A stretch of DNA of 64,000 nt from Helicobacter_D ganmani. GTDB taxonomy: Bacteria > Campylobacterota > Campylobacteria > Campylobacterales > Helicobacteraceae. Shown one piece after another: positions 1 through 9,013 of the stretch. The translations under genes and the position numbers were made by a program. Location: assembly GCF_965138225.1 (NCBI RefSeq), contig NZ_CBCSAX010000007.1; one strand, 5' to 3'. Below the pieces are notes generated by a model, which saw only the letters and a program-made list of their open reading frames with translations, made no database searches and was not told the origin of the DNA. Position 1 is the stretch's first letter; the number at the start of each line of letters is the position of its first letter.

Positions 1-105
1 ATTATTAAAATTGCATTGAAACAAACTTGCAAACAAGAGGCAACTAAAATCTCTCCCCCCCCCCGCAAGACTCTAGTGAGCAAGGCTATTGCTTCCATAT
101 TTTGA
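1..105 (+). other. Out-of-frame 5' portion of the GT8 glycosyltransferase gene
   Basis: The frame starting at base 1 is open from the window edge to a TGA at 103-105. Downstream of the C tract the GT8 frame is a different one. The main frame is itself open upstream only to a TAA at 45-47, and reads GYCFHILSDSLS just before the TTG at 102, which looks like a normal internal beta-strand of a GT8 enzyme. The simplest reading is that the true gene starts before this window, runs in the first frame through the C tract, and is joined to the second frame when the tract has 8 or 11 Cs instead of 10. The start codon is not in the window. Confidence 0.6.
55..64 (+). repeat. Homopolymeric C10 tract, probable phase-variation switch
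   Basis: Ten consecutive C residues lie inside the coding region of the glycosyltransferase gene, between two overlapping open frames. With ten Cs the upstream frame ends at 103-105. A change to 8 or 11 Cs would fuse both frames into one continuous protein. Poly-C/G tracts of this length in surface-sugar genes are the standard slipped-strand switches of Helicobacter and Campylobacter. A sequencing or assembly error in tract length is the alternative. Confidence 0.75.
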
Positions 106-1418
106 GTGATTCTCTTTCGCTCTGTACGCAAAACAAACTTCAAGAGCTTGAAAAAGAACTCAACGCTCTTTATCCTTGTCGTATTCTCATACATTTTCTT
201 AGTGGCGAGGAGTTTAAGGATTCACCCAAATGGGCAAATCATACGAATCATTTGACATATTTTAGAATCAAACTCGCTTCTGTGTTACCACAAGAAATTG
301 ACAGATGTTTATATTTAGATATAGATATGCTTGTTTTACAACCCTTAGAGGAATTGTTTGCTTTAGATTTGGGGGAAAATATCGCCGCAGTTGTGCTAGA
401 TTGCAGCAATCCTTATCAAGAAAAACGTTTAAAGGCACGAGATTCCACACAAGCGGATTTTGTCTTTCCTTTTAGGAAAGAGTATTTTAATGCAGGATTT
501 ATGTTGATTAACCTTAAGAAATGGAGAGAATCTCAAGTAGAGAGTAGAGCGTTGGAATTTATGCGCACTTTTATTACAAGAGTAGGCGACCAAGATATTT
601 TAAACGCAGTCATTGGCAAAGAAACGCTTAAACTTCCTCCTAAGTGGAATTTCTTTATCAATCATTTCAACGCAGAGAGATTGGGAAGGGCGGATAACTT
701 CTGTGCTGATGAGAGCAAAAACTGCCTCTATGGCTATACAAGCAAGCAATATCAAGAATCTTTAAGGCAAATTGCGATTGTGCATTATACCTTTTTGGGT
801 GCGAAACCTTGGGAGAATGAGTGCAAAATACTAGATACCGCGTATTTGCCTCTTACTTATCCTTATTACGCGACTTGGTGGGAAATCGCGCTACAAACAC
901 CGATTTTCAATCAAGAGCTAAAAGAGCTTTTAAACAATCTCAAAGAAAGAGCATTACAAGACTATGCAAAGGCACTTTCGGGCAAGTTATTGCAGTTAGA
1001 AAACAAATTATTATTGCCATTAAAAAATAAAATATCGCCATTAGAGAATGAGCTATCGCAATTACAAGCAAGAATGCAAAAAGTAGAGGAATCACAAAAA
1101 ATCTATGGTGCAAAGAAACGAGTGCAAAATCACTTAAACTACAAACTAGGCGTGGTCATTGTGGAATCGCAAAATATTTTTAAGAAAGTGATTCTGCCCT
1201 TTAGAATGGCGCGGATTGTTTATTTGCACAAAAAACAGCTTAAAATCCTCCAAAGTCTTTATGCGCTTAATCCACAACTAAAGCCTCCAGCACTTTCGCG
1301 ATATAGTGATTTGCAAGAGGCATTATCCTATCAAAACAGCGTTTTTTATCAAACAGGCGAAAGATTCCTAAACTCTTGCAAACAATGGTTTAAAGGAAAA
1401 TTTATAAAAATTTTATAA
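102..1418 (+). CDS. Glycosyltransferase family 8 protein (main fragment, phase-variable)
   Basis: This resembles the LPS galactosyl/glucosyltransferases of GT family 8, which transfer hexoses from UDP-sugars to the lipopolysaccharide core or O-chain at the cytoplasmic face of the inner membrane. The metal-binding DxD motif is visible as D73-I-D75 in YLDIDML, and the C-terminal family motif HYTFLGAKPW follows near residue 228. Residues about 300-340 form a leucine-rich coiled-coil stretch, followed by a basic C-terminal tail. The first codon listed is a TTG and is not a convincing start: the frame continues upstream to base 48 and looks like protein. The native N-terminus lies in another frame across the C10 tract, so this copy is probably in the OFF phase. 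The exact sugar and acceptor cannot be told. Confidence 0.8.
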   Translation: MSDSLSLCTQNKLQELEKELNALYPCRILIHFLSGEEFKDSPKWANHTNHLTYFRIKLASVLPQEIDRCLYLDIDMLVLQPLEELFALDLGENIAAVVLDCSNPYQEKRLKARDSTQADFVFPFRKEYFNAGFMLINLKKWRESQVESRALEFMRTFITRVGDQDILNAVIGKETLKLPPKWNFFINHFNAERLGRADNFCADESKNCLYGYTSKQYQESLRQIAIVHYTFLGAKPWENECKILDTAYLPLTYPYYATWWEIALQTPIFNQELKELLNNLKERALQDYAKALSGKLLQLENKLLLPLKNKISPLENELSQLQARMQKVEESQKIYGAKKRVQNHLNYKLGVVIVESQNIFKKVILPFRMARIVYLHKKQLKILQSLYALNPQLKPPALSRYSDLQEALSYQNSVFYQTGERFLNSCKQWFKGKFIKIL

Positions 1419-1490
1419 TTAAAGGCGACAAATCAAATCTTTTCTTGCAATTAAAGCGCAAATGTCTTGTAAAAATCAATGAAAAAGCGT

Positions 1491-1496
1491 TATAAT
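1491..1496 (+). promoter_or_regulatory. -10 box upstream of clpS
   Basis: TATAAT lies 42 bp before the clpS start, in the 120-bp gap after the glycosyltransferase gene. It fits the Helicobacter housekeeping sigma -10 element, which often lacks a clear -35 box. Confidence 0.55.
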
Positions 1497-1538
1497 TAGA
1501 GCTTTTATTCAGCGTTATAAAGACAAAAAGGAATCTCC

Positions 1539-1844
1539 GTGCCAAAAGACGCACAATACGAAAATACAACAGAAGTTTTAGAGAAAGTTCAAGAACCTAT
1601 CCGCTATAAAGTCATTTTGCTAAACGATGATTACACAACACAAGAATTTGTAATAGAAGTCTTGCAAAAAATCTTTCATAAGAATTTTGAAGATTCGCTC
1701 AATCTTATGCTGCAGATTCATCACAATGGTAAGGGTGTTTGTGGAATCTACCCTTATGATATTGCCGAAATTAAAGCAGTGCAAGTGCGTAAAATGGCAA
1801 AAGAAAAGCAATATCCACTACGCGCAATTTTAGAAAAAATATAA
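1539..1844 (+). CDS. clpS: ATP-dependent Clp protease adaptor ClpS
   Basis: ClpS binds the N-domain of ClpA and delivers N-degron substrates to ClpAP. The 101-residue length and the core YKVILLNDDYTT, followed by the segment ending HHNGKGVCGIYPYDIAE, are typical of the family: the NDDYT turn and the histidine-rich helix form the N-degron pocket. The start is GTG with an AAGGA ribosome site ten bases upstream. clpA follows after 11 bp, so adaptor and unfoldase are cotranscribed. Confidence 0.95.
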   Translation: MPKDAQYENTTEVLEKVQEPIRYKVILLNDDYTTQEFVIEVLQKIFHKNFEDSLNLMLQIHHNGKGVCGIYPYDIAEIKAVQVRKMAKEKQYPLRAILEKI

Positions 1845-1855
1845 GAGAAAAAACT

Positions 1856-4135
1856 ATGTTTGAAATTAGTAAAGAATTAAATGTCGTGCTACAAAATGCA
1901 CAAAAGGAAGCAAAGCTTAGAGGACACGAATATTTAACCTTAGAGCATATTTTTCAAGCTTTATTAGAAAACAAAAAAGTCATTAAAGCCTTGCAAGAAT
2001 GTGGCGGAAATATTGAAATAATGAAACAGCAAGTTAAAAGATATTTAGAGCATTTTTTGACTGCTTTTCCAGAATATAAAGACAACAACGAAATGCCACA
2101 AGAAACGCTTGCAGTTACGCGTGTAATTGAAATGATGATAAGTCATGTAAGAGGCTCACAACGCAAACAAGCGCAAGTGAGTGATTTGCTTGCTGCGATT
2201 TTGGAGGAGGAAAAGGCATTTTGCACACAGGTTCTTAAAACGCAAGGAATCACGCGTTTGAATATCCTAGAATACATCACAGAAAATCAAGAGGAATTTA
2301 ATATTGGCTTGGACAAAACAGAGGACAAAGTAGAATCCAATCAAAGACAAGAGGAGCAATCAGAATCCGCATTAGAGAGATTCTGCACAAATTTGACGCA
2401 AGAAGCAAGAGAGGGCAAGATTGACCATGTCATCGGGAGAGAAGTAGAAATTCGTCGATGCTTTGAAATTCTATTGCGCAAGAAGAAGAATAATCCTTTA
2501 TTAGTCGGTGAGCCTGGTGTTGGAAAAACTGCAGTAGCCGAAGGATTAGCCCTTAAAATCACGCAAGAAGCAAGTCCTTTGGATAAAACTGAAATTTATA
2601 TGCTCAATATGGGCGCACTCGTGGCAGGAACAAAATATCGGGGAGACTTTGAAAAACGCATTAAACTCCTAAGTGATGAAGTGCTTGAGCGCGGGAATGT
2701 CGTGCTTTTTATTGATGAGATTCATATGCTCATTGGTGCAGGGGCAACAAATAGTGGTAGTATGGACGCAAGCAATCTACTCAAACCTATGCTTGGTAAC
2801 GGAAAACTACGTTGCATAGGAGCTAGCACTTATGCGGAATATCGCTCCTTTTTAGACAAAGACAAGGCACTTTCACGTCGTTTTGCCAAAGTGGAGGTAA
2901 AAGAGCCAACCCAAGAGGAAAGCATTTTGATTTTGCAGGGCGTGAAAAAATATTACGAAAATCATCACAATGTGCGCTATACTGATGAGGGAATCGCATT
3001 AATGGTAGAACTATCGGTGCGTTATCTGCACGAGCGATTCTTGCCCGATAAGGCGATTGACATTATGGACGAAGTGGGCGCGAGCTACAAGCTAGATGGC
3101 AGGAGTGGAAAGGTAAGCCTACAAAGCATCAAACAAATGGTAGCCAAAATGGCTAAAATTCCGGAAATTGAAGCAACTAAGAATGATAAAAGCTTGCTTA
3201 AAAACTTAGAAAAACATCTCAAAAGTAGAATCTTCGGACAAGACGAAGCCATTAGTGAAGTCGTTAGTGCGTTAAAACGCAACAAAGCAGGGTTAAGCAC
3301 TCCAAATAAACCCATAGGCTCTTTTCTTTTTAGCGGTCCAAGCGGAGTGGGTAAAACAGAACTTGCAAAAGAGCTTGCAAAATCCCTTAATATCAACTTT
3401 GAGCGCATTGATATGAGCGAATATATGGAGAAATTCTCTACTTCCCAGCTTATTGGTGCAGCGGCAGGATATGTTGGCTATGAAAAAGGTGGAATTCTCA
3501 CAGAGATGATAAAGAAAAATCCACATACTTTGCTACTCTTAGACGAAGTAGAAAAGGCACACCCTGAAGTCTTGAATCTCTTTTTGCAGGTAATGGATTA
3601 TGGAAAATTAACCGACAATAACGGACAAAGTATAGACTTTTCTTCAGTCATTTTGATTTTAACTTCTAATGTTGGTTCTAAAGAATCCCCAATTCTAGGC
3701 TTCAAAAAAGATTCCAACACGCGCTTTAATAGTGCGATTAAAGAGACTTTTTCGCCTGAATTTAGGAATCGCCTAGACGCAATTATCGCCTTTAATGCGC
3801 TAAGTCCAAAAGAAATTTTAAAAATTGTAGAAAAAAACATTGCGGATTTGAATCAACAAATTAAAGCAAAGGGAATTGAAGTCGTTTTGGAAAAAAGTGC
3901 GAGAGAGTATTTGGCAGAAGTTGGATTCAATACCGAACTTGGCGCGCGTCCTTTGGCACTTGTGATTCAAAAAGAAATCAAGAATCCGATGAGTGATTTG
4001 ATGTTGTTTGGAGATTTAGAGAAAGGTGGAAAAATATTTTTTGAATACAAAAATAAACAGCTGATATACCATAGTCAAAAACCTCAAAAAACAACCGCTA
4101 AAAAAACCAAAAAGAACACAAAAGGCAAAGAATGA
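1856..4135 (+). CDS. clpA: ATP-dependent Clp protease ATP-binding subunit ClpA
   Basis: ClpA is the hexameric AAA+ unfoldase that feeds substrates to ClpP. The protein has the double-Clp N domain (about 1-145), then two AAA+ modules: D1 with Walker A GEPGVGKT at 218-225 and FIDEIHMLIG as Walker B, and D2 with GPSGVGKT near 495 and LLLDEVEKAHPE. There is no ClpB-type coiled-coil insertion, and the length (759) matches ClpA. The C-terminus is lysine-rich (KKTKKNTKGKE). The stop overlaps the next gene by 4 bp. Confidence 0.95.
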   Translation: MFEISKELNVVLQNAQKEAKLRGHEYLTLEHIFQALLENKKVIKALQECGGNIEIMKQQVKRYLEHFLTAFPEYKDNNEMPQETLAVTRVIEMMISHVRGSQRKQAQVSDLLAAILEEEKAFCTQVLKTQGITRLNILEYITENQEEFNIGLDKTEDKVESNQRQEEQSESALERFCTNLTQEAREGKIDHVIGREVEIRRCFEILLRKKKNNPLLVGEPGVGKTAVAEGLALKITQEASPLDKTEIYMLNMGALVAGTKYRGDFEKRIKLLSDEVLERGNVVLFIDEIHMLIGAGATNSGSMDASNLLKPMLGNGKLRCIGASTYAEYRSFLDKDKALSRRFAKVEVKEPTQEESILILQGVKKYYENHHNVRYTDEGIALMVELSVRYLHERFLPDKAIDIMDEVGASYKLDGRSGKVSLQSIKQMVAKMAKIPEIEATKNDKSLLKNLEKHLKSRIFGQDEAISEVVSALKRNKAGLSTPNKPIGSFLFSGPSGVGKTELAKELAKSLNINFERIDMSEYMEKFSTSQLIGAAAGYVGYEKGGILTEMIKKNPHTLLLLDEVEKAHPEVLNLFLQVMDYGKLTDNNGQSIDFSSVILILTSNVGSKESPILGFKKDSNTRFNSAIKETFSPEFRNRLDAIIAFNALSPKEILKIVEKNIADLNQQIKAKGIEVVLEKSAREYLAEVGFNTELGARPLALVIQKEIKNPMSDLMLFGDLEKGGKIFFEYKNKQLIYHSQKPQKTTAKKTKKNTKGKE

Positions 4136-4896
4136 TAGATTTTGCTTGGAATTTAGAATCGCAAGTCGCAGCCATCTATCGTGTAAGTGGCTATGTGCAT
4201 GGGATTAGTGAGATAGAATCTCAAAGGCTAGATTCCTTTTTTGGATTAGAAAAAGAAATCAAACTTTTATGTGCCAATACAGAGTCCTTTTTGTTTCGTG
4301 ATTTAGGGGTTAATGTTTTGTTGTGGGGAGCAAGAGGTTGTGGTAAAAGCTCATTGATTAAGGCAATTTTGATTCAATATGCTAAAGAGGGTTTGAGGAT
4401 TTTGCAAATTGAAAAAGAGCATTTAGAGATTCTGCCAGAGGTTTTAGATATTTTGCGCAATAAACATTATAAATTTATTATTTTTTGTGATGATTTGAGT
4501 TTTGAACAAGATGAAAAAACTTATAAAAACCTTAAAAGCATATTGGAGGGAGGTTTAGAATCTTTGCCTAAAAATATAAAAATCTATGCGACTTCCAACC
4601 GACGACATTTGTTGCCTGAATTCCACGATGAGAACGAGATATTTGGCTATGAAGGAAATGAGGATAAAATCGCTTTAAGCGACCGCTTTCCTTTGTGTAT
4701 AGGATTCTACACGCAAGGCAATGCGGAGTATTTGGAAGTTTTAGCGGGATATTTTAAGAAAGAAAAAGACACAAAAGAATGGGAAAAAATTTGTAGAATC
4801 GCATTACAATATGCTGTTCAAAAAGGCACACGCAATCCTCGCACTGCGGCACAATTTTATACACTTTATCAAAGCGGTTTGTTGGATTATCTATAA
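4132..4896 (+). CDS. DUF815-family AAA ATPase
   Basis: The protein carries a P-loop (GARGCGKSS, near residue 70), a Walker B-like FIIFCDDLSF, and a sensor-1-like YATSNRRHLLPE, in the order seen in the DUF815 family of AAA ATPases. The family's function is not established. It overlaps clpA by 4 bp (ATGA), so it is translationally coupled to the ClpS/ClpA genes and may act with them; that link is inference. Length 254 residues, cytoplasmic, no membrane segments. Confidence 0.75.
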   Translation: MIDFAWNLESQVAAIYRVSGYVHGISEIESQRLDSFFGLEKEIKLLCANTESFLFRDLGVNVLLWGARGCGKSSLIKAILIQYAKEGLRILQIEKEHLEILPEVLDILRNKHYKFIIFCDDLSFEQDEKTYKNLKSILEGGLESLPKNIKIYATSNRRHLLPEFHDENEIFGYEGNEDKIALSDRFPLCIGFYTQGNAEYLEVLAGYFKKEKDTKEWEKICRIALQYAVQKGTRNPRTAAQFYTLYQSGLLDYL

Positions 4897-4906
4897 AGGA
4901 GAAAAA

Positions 4907-5731
4907 ATGATTAAAAAATGTTTATTCCCAGCTGCTGGCTATGGCACACGATTCTTGCCTGCAACAAAAACAACACCCAAAGAAATGCTACCTATTATCA
5001 ATAAACCCTTGATTCAATATGGTGTGGAAGAGGCAATGGAAGCTGGAATCTTTAATATGGCAATCGTTACAGGACGTGGAAAAAGGTCGCTAGAGGATTA
5101 TTTTGATATTAATTATGAATTAGAACATCAGCTAAAAGGCACAAGCAAAGAGAATCTTTTAAAAGATATTCGCAATGTTTTGGAGACTTGCAGTTTTTCT
5201 TACACACGGCAAATGGAAATGAAAGGCTTAGGACACGCAATATTAGTTGGAGAAAGTCTTGTTGGAAATGAACCTTTTGCGGTAATTTTGAGTGATGACT
5301 TATGTGATAATGAGGGAGGGCAGGGCGTATTAAGCCAAATGTGTAAAATCTATGCAAAATATCGTTGCTCTATTGTTGCAGTAGAAGAAGTCGCACTAGA
5401 AGAGGTGAGCAAATATGGTGTGATTGCGGGAAGAAAAATAGATGAAGATGTTTTTGTTGTGGATAATATGATTGAAAAACCAAGTCAAGAGGAAGCTCCA
5501 AGCAATTTAGCGATTATTGGACGCTATATTTTAACACCAGATATTTTTGAGATTCTACATCGCACCAAACCCGGAAAAAATGGTGAAATTCAAATCACTG
5601 ATGCACTTTTAGAACAATGTAAAAAGGGTATGGTGCTTGGGTATAAATTCAAAGGTGTGCGCTATGATTGCGGAAGTGTAGATGGTTTTGTTAAAGCCAC
5701 AAATATTTTTTATGATAAGCTAAAGCGATAG
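4907..5731 (+). CDS. galU: UTP-glucose-1-phosphate uridylyltransferase GalU
   Basis: GalU makes UDP-glucose from UTP and glucose-1-phosphate, a precursor for LPS sugars. The nucleotide-binding signature FPAAGYGTRFLPATKT sits at the N-terminus, followed by KEMLPI and, later, the sugar-phosphate loop GRYIL. The frame is open 96 bases further upstream, but ATG 4907 has an AAGGAG site seven bases before it and gives the usual 274 residues. It lies 10 bp after the DUF815 gene. The galU / small membrane protein / murA order matches H. pylori. Confidence 0.95.
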   Translation: MIKKCLFPAAGYGTRFLPATKTTPKEMLPIINKPLIQYGVEEAMEAGIFNMAIVTGRGKRSLEDYFDINYELEHQLKGTSKENLLKDIRNVLETCSFSYTRQMEMKGLGHAILVGESLVGNEPFAVILSDDLCDNEGGQGVLSQMCKIYAKYRCSIVAVEEVALEEVSKYGVIAGRKIDEDVFVVDNMIEKPSQEEAPSNLAIIGRYILTPDIFEILHRTKPGKNGEIQITDALLEQCKKGMVLGYKFKGVRYDCGSVDGFVKATNIFYDKLKR

Positions 5732-5740
5732 AATCAAGAA

Positions 5741-6193
5741 ATGTATAGTTTTAATTTTTATCTTTTTATCTTTTTATTTTTATGTCTCTTGATGATGCCA
5801 TTTTTTTTGCTCGGGGGCGGATTTATTATTCATGAAAGAATCCAAGCTTATCTTGCGGCGATAAGAGGACGAGAGAAAAAGTTTCATAACATCAACTATC
5901 TTGTTTCTATTTTTAAAGATGAAAATTCCGAACAAGAATTATTAGAAGAAGCATTAGCTGCTTTCAATCAGCATTTTTTACATTTTGGGGATATAGGAAA
6001 AGAGAGCAAGGAATATCAAGGACGACTTGATTTTATCAGTGCGCTTTCTTGGTGTCCCAAAATGGACATTGACCGCGTGGTAAATTACCGAGAAGATCTT
6101 GTTAAAGCTAATCCAAACTTTAAAAAAGAAATTGAAACCGTCATTGGTCAAGCATTGAAAAATCGTGATGAGAAAAAAGGTAAAAAGAAATGA
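5741..6193 (+). CDS. Small membrane-anchored protein of unknown function between galU and murA
   Basis: 150 residues with one strongly hydrophobic N-terminal segment (about 5-30, FLFLCLLMMPFFLLGGGFII) and a soluble, charged remainder ending in a lysine-rich tail. No catalytic motif is visible. The gene begins 9 bp after galU and ends 21 bp before murA, and H. pylori has a hypothetical gene at the same place, so it is a conserved genus protein. The single N-terminal anchor suggests a cytoplasmic domain tethered to the inner membrane. Confidence 0.8.
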   Translation: MYSFNFYLFIFLFLCLLMMPFFLLGGGFIIHERIQAYLAAIRGREKKFHNINYLVSIFKDENSEQELLEEALAAFNQHFLHFGDIGKESKEYQGRLDFISALSWCPKMDIDRVVNYREDLVKANPNFKKEIETVIGQALKNRDEKKGKKK

Positions 6194-6214
6194 TAAATCA
6201 AAAAAGGAAATGTA

Positions 6215-7483
6215 ATGGATTTTTTAGCATTAAAGGGTGAAACGCGTTTGCAAGGAGCAATCAATATCGCAGGAGCAAAAAATTCTGCCTTGCCTCTCAT
6301 TGCATTAACCTTGCTTACGACAAATAAAGTCATTCTTGAAAATTTGCCCAATGTAGTGGATATTAAGACATTCTTTAGTCTCCTAGATATGCTAGGTTGT
6401 CAAGTTTGCGAAATAGATAGCCACACAACAAGTGTAGAAATCTCCAAACTCAACAGCACAAAAGCAACTTATGATATTGTGCGCAAAATGCGTGCTTCCA
6501 TCTTGGTTTTAGGACCGCTTTTGGGGAGATTTGGACATTGTGAAGTTAGTTTGCCTGGAGGTTGTGCGATTGGAGCTCGTCCAGTAGATTTGCATATTAA
6601 AGCATTAGAAAAAATGGGTGCAGAGATTCGTATTGAGGGAGGTTATATTGTCGCAACCGCCAAAGAGGGATTAAAAGGCACAACGATTAATTTTGATAAA
6701 ATCACGGTTACAGGAACAGAAAACATACTAATGGCAGCTGCAATGGCAAAGGGTAAGACAACGATTATCAATGCGGCTAAAGAGCCTGAAGTCGTCCAAC
6801 TCTGCGAGATTCTAAAAGAAAGTGGTATGGAAATTAATGGAATCGGAAGTGATGAGATTGAAATCTATGGAACAAATATGGAAGGCTTAAAATTGCCAGA
6901 AAAAATTGCCGTGATTCCAGACCGCATTGAAGCAGGAACTTACCTTTGTGCTGGAGCAATCACAAATTCTCAAATCACCTTGCACAAAATTAATCCCAAT
7001 CATTTGGGAGCGGTCATTTCTAAGCTAGAGGAAATTGGCTTTAAACTTACTTTTAACCACGATTCCATTACAATTTATCCTGCTCAAAAACGCAATAGCT
7101 TTGAGCTTTCTACGACAGAATATCCGGGATTCCCCACAGATATGCAAGCTCAATTTATGGCACTTGCAACACAATGTGAGGGAAGTAGTATTATTGAAGA
7201 AAGATTGTTTGAAAATCGCTTTATGCATGTAAGTGAGTTGCAAAGAATGGGTGCAAACATCAGTTTGCGGGGAAATACTGCAACCATCTATGGAATCAGC
7301 GAATTAATCGGTGCAGATGTTATGGCGACAGATTTACGCGCTTCTAGTGCCTTAGTGCTTGCGGGTCTCGTCGCAAAGGGAGAAACAAACATTCATAGAA
7401 TTTATCATTTGGATAGAGGCTATGAAGATTTGGAAGCAAAGCTCACAAAATTGGGTGCTCAAATTTCCCGTTTGCAAGAATAG
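6215..7483 (+). CDS. murA: UDP-N-acetylglucosamine 1-carboxyvinyltransferase MurA
   Basis: MurA transfers enolpyruvate from PEP to UDP-GlcNAc, the first committed step of peptidoglycan synthesis. The 422-residue protein shows the N-terminal GAKNSALP loop and the catalytic cysteine C117 in GGCAIGARPVDLH; a Cys here predicts normal fosfomycin sensitivity of the site. The start has AAGGAAATG-type spacing 22 bp after the preceding gene. rsmH begins 7 bp after its stop. Confidence 0.97.
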   Translation: MDFLALKGETRLQGAINIAGAKNSALPLIALTLLTTNKVILENLPNVVDIKTFFSLLDMLGCQVCEIDSHTTSVEISKLNSTKATYDIVRKMRASILVLGPLLGRFGHCEVSLPGGCAIGARPVDLHIKALEKMGAEIRIEGGYIVATAKEGLKGTTINFDKITVTGTENILMAAAMAKGKTTIINAAKEPEVVQLCEILKESGMEINGIGSDEIEIYGTNMEGLKLPEKIAVIPDRIEAGTYLCAGAITNSQITLHKINPNHLGAVISKLEEIGFKLTFNHDSITIYPAQKRNSFELSTTEYPGFPTDMQAQFMALATQCEGSSIIEERLFENRFMHVSELQRMGANISLRGNTATIYGISELIGADVMATDLRASSALVLAGLVAKGETNIHRIYHLDRGYEDLEAKLTKLGAQISRLQE

Positions 7484-7490
7484 GGTAGCA

Positions 7491-8438
7491 ATGGATATCT
7501 CGCATATTCCTGTTTTATTAAATCAAGTCGTAGAATCTTTCCAAACACCCCCAATACAAAAGGGTGGGGTGCTAATTGATTGCACTTTGGGCTTTGGGGG
7601 ACATAGTGAGGCACTCTTAAGGGCTTATCCCAAACTTGAAATTATAGGAATTGACCAAGACAAAAACGCTATTACCTTTGCTAGTGAGCGACTAAGGGGA
7701 TTTGGAAAGAGATTTTCTTATCAATTTGGTAGATATAGTGAAGTGCTAAGGCAGCTTTTGGAGAATGTGGAATTGTATAAAAATCTTGTTGGAATCTTGG
7801 CAGATATTGGTGTTTCCTCTTTGCAATTTGATGATAGAAGTCGCGGATTCTGCTTTGATTCAGAAACGCTTGATATGCGAATGAATCAAGAACAAATTTT
7901 AAATGCAAAAGAAATTGTGAATCATTATACCTCCAATCAGTTGGAGCAAATCTTTAGAGATTTTGGAGAGATTAGAGAATATAAAAAGCTTGCGCGTTTG
8001 ATTATAGAATCGCGTAAAATAGAGAAAATTACAAGCTCAAAAGCCTTAAGCTCTCTTATTTCCAAGCACTTTAAACACCCAAAGATTCACCCTGCAACAC
8101 AAGCCTTTCAAGCTTTAAGAATCGCAGTAAATGATGAATTAGGAGAACTCAAGCGTCTGCTTGAAAATATAAGGAGTTGCCCGCTACAAAAAGGAGCAAG
8201 ACTTTCTATTATCTCTTTTCATTCGCTAGAGGATAGATTGGTTAAAACTGCCTTTAAGGAATGGGAGAGAAAATGTATTTGCGGGAGTGGGGTAATGCGA
8301 TGTGTTTGCGGAAATAATCATCAAAAGGGGAGGAATCTCTACAAAAAACCTTTGTGTGCTTCTAAGGAGGAGATAAACGCAAATCCACGCTCACGAAGTG
8401 CAAAATTACGAAGTTTTGAATTTGGAAGTGTTGAGTAA
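7491..8438 (+). CDS. rsmH: 16S rRNA (cytosine1402-N4)-methyltransferase RsmH (MraW)
   Basis: RsmH methylates N4 of C1402 in 16S rRNA with S-adenosylmethionine. The protein starts MDISHIPVLLNQVVESF and contains IDCTLGFGGHSEALL (SAM site), DIGVSSLQFDD, and HPATQAFQALRIAVN, followed by ISFHSLEDR; these are the family landmarks. The frame is open 132 bases further upstream inside murA, but ATG 7491 gives the family N-terminus and 315 residues. The next gene starts in the stop codon (overlap 1 bp), like the mraW-ftsL arrangement of division clusters. Confidence 0.95.
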   Translation: MDISHIPVLLNQVVESFQTPPIQKGGVLIDCTLGFGGHSEALLRAYPKLEIIGIDQDKNAITFASERLRGFGKRFSYQFGRYSEVLRQLLENVELYKNLVGILADIGVSSLQFDDRSRGFCFDSETLDMRMNQEQILNAKEIVNHYTSNQLEQIFRDFGEIREYKKLARLIIESRKIEKITSSKALSSLISKHFKHPKIHPATQAFQALRIAVNDELGELKRLLENIRSCPLQKGARLSIISFHSLEDRLVKTAFKEWERKCICGSGVMRCVCGNNHQKGRNLYKKPLCASKEEINANPRSRSAKLRSFEFGSVE

Positions 8439-8980
8439 TGGAATCCTATGAAAATTTGCGCTTAGAGCAAAAAGATAAAATACGAAAATGTAGCTTTTGG
8501 GAAAGATTCACCAAAAAAGAAAGTGAAATCTTAGAAGAAAATTTAGATTTTTTAGAAGAACGTTATCAAAAAACAAATCAAGATTCTGCACCAACAATTC
8601 AAGAAAATCTATTGTTTCAAGATTCCAAAGAAAATCTTGTCTTGTTAGATGATTTAATGTTGAAAACGAATTTGTCCTCTAATGCAGAGACGCAGCAAAC
8701 AGCAAGCTTGAATCCGCAAGAAAAAGAAGCTGTTTTAGAAGTGGATTTTAGCTCTAAAGAGATTCCATTTAAGGTTGTATGTATGCTAATGATTGCAATG
8801 TTTGCAATCTTTTTACTTTTTATGCCCAAAATTTATATTCGCAACAATATTTATTATACGAGTCGCAATTTGATTCAACTTCAGGCACAACTAGATTCTT
8901 TAAATGAAGAAAATAAACATATTAAAAAACAGCTAGAGGATATTAAATTTAAAAATTTGACGCACGAATTAGATTTCTAG
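8438..8980 (+). CDS. FtsL/DivIC-like bitopic division protein
   Basis: 180 residues: a charged N-terminal cytoplasmic half (1-105, rich in Glu/Gln), one membrane helix (about 109-129, FKVVCMLMIAMFAIFLLFMP), then a short coiled coil (LIQLQAQLDSLNEENKHIKKQLEDI). That topology, and the position directly after rsmH where ftsL normally lies, suggest an FtsL/septum-formation-initiator-like protein; H. pylori has an unassigned gene at the same place. The N-terminal cytoplasmic part is longer than in classical FtsL, so the assignment rests on topology and context. Confidence 0.6.
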   Translation: MESYENLRLEQKDKIRKCSFWERFTKKESEILEENLDFLEERYQKTNQDSAPTIQENLLFQDSKENLVLLDDLMLKTNLSSNAETQQTASLNPQEKEAVLEVDFSSKEIPFKVVCMLMIAMFAIFLLFMPKIYIRNNIYYTSRNLIQLQAQLDSLNEENKHIKKQLEDIKFKNLTHELDF

Positions 8981-9013
8981 CAAAGGCTAGGAGAGGGCGG
9001 TTGTGGAATCCCC

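Noticed and set aside
8981..9013. Possible terminator between convergent genes at 9 kb
   Set aside because: Only a 4-bp stem (TAGC/GCTA) is seen, with no T run; too weak.
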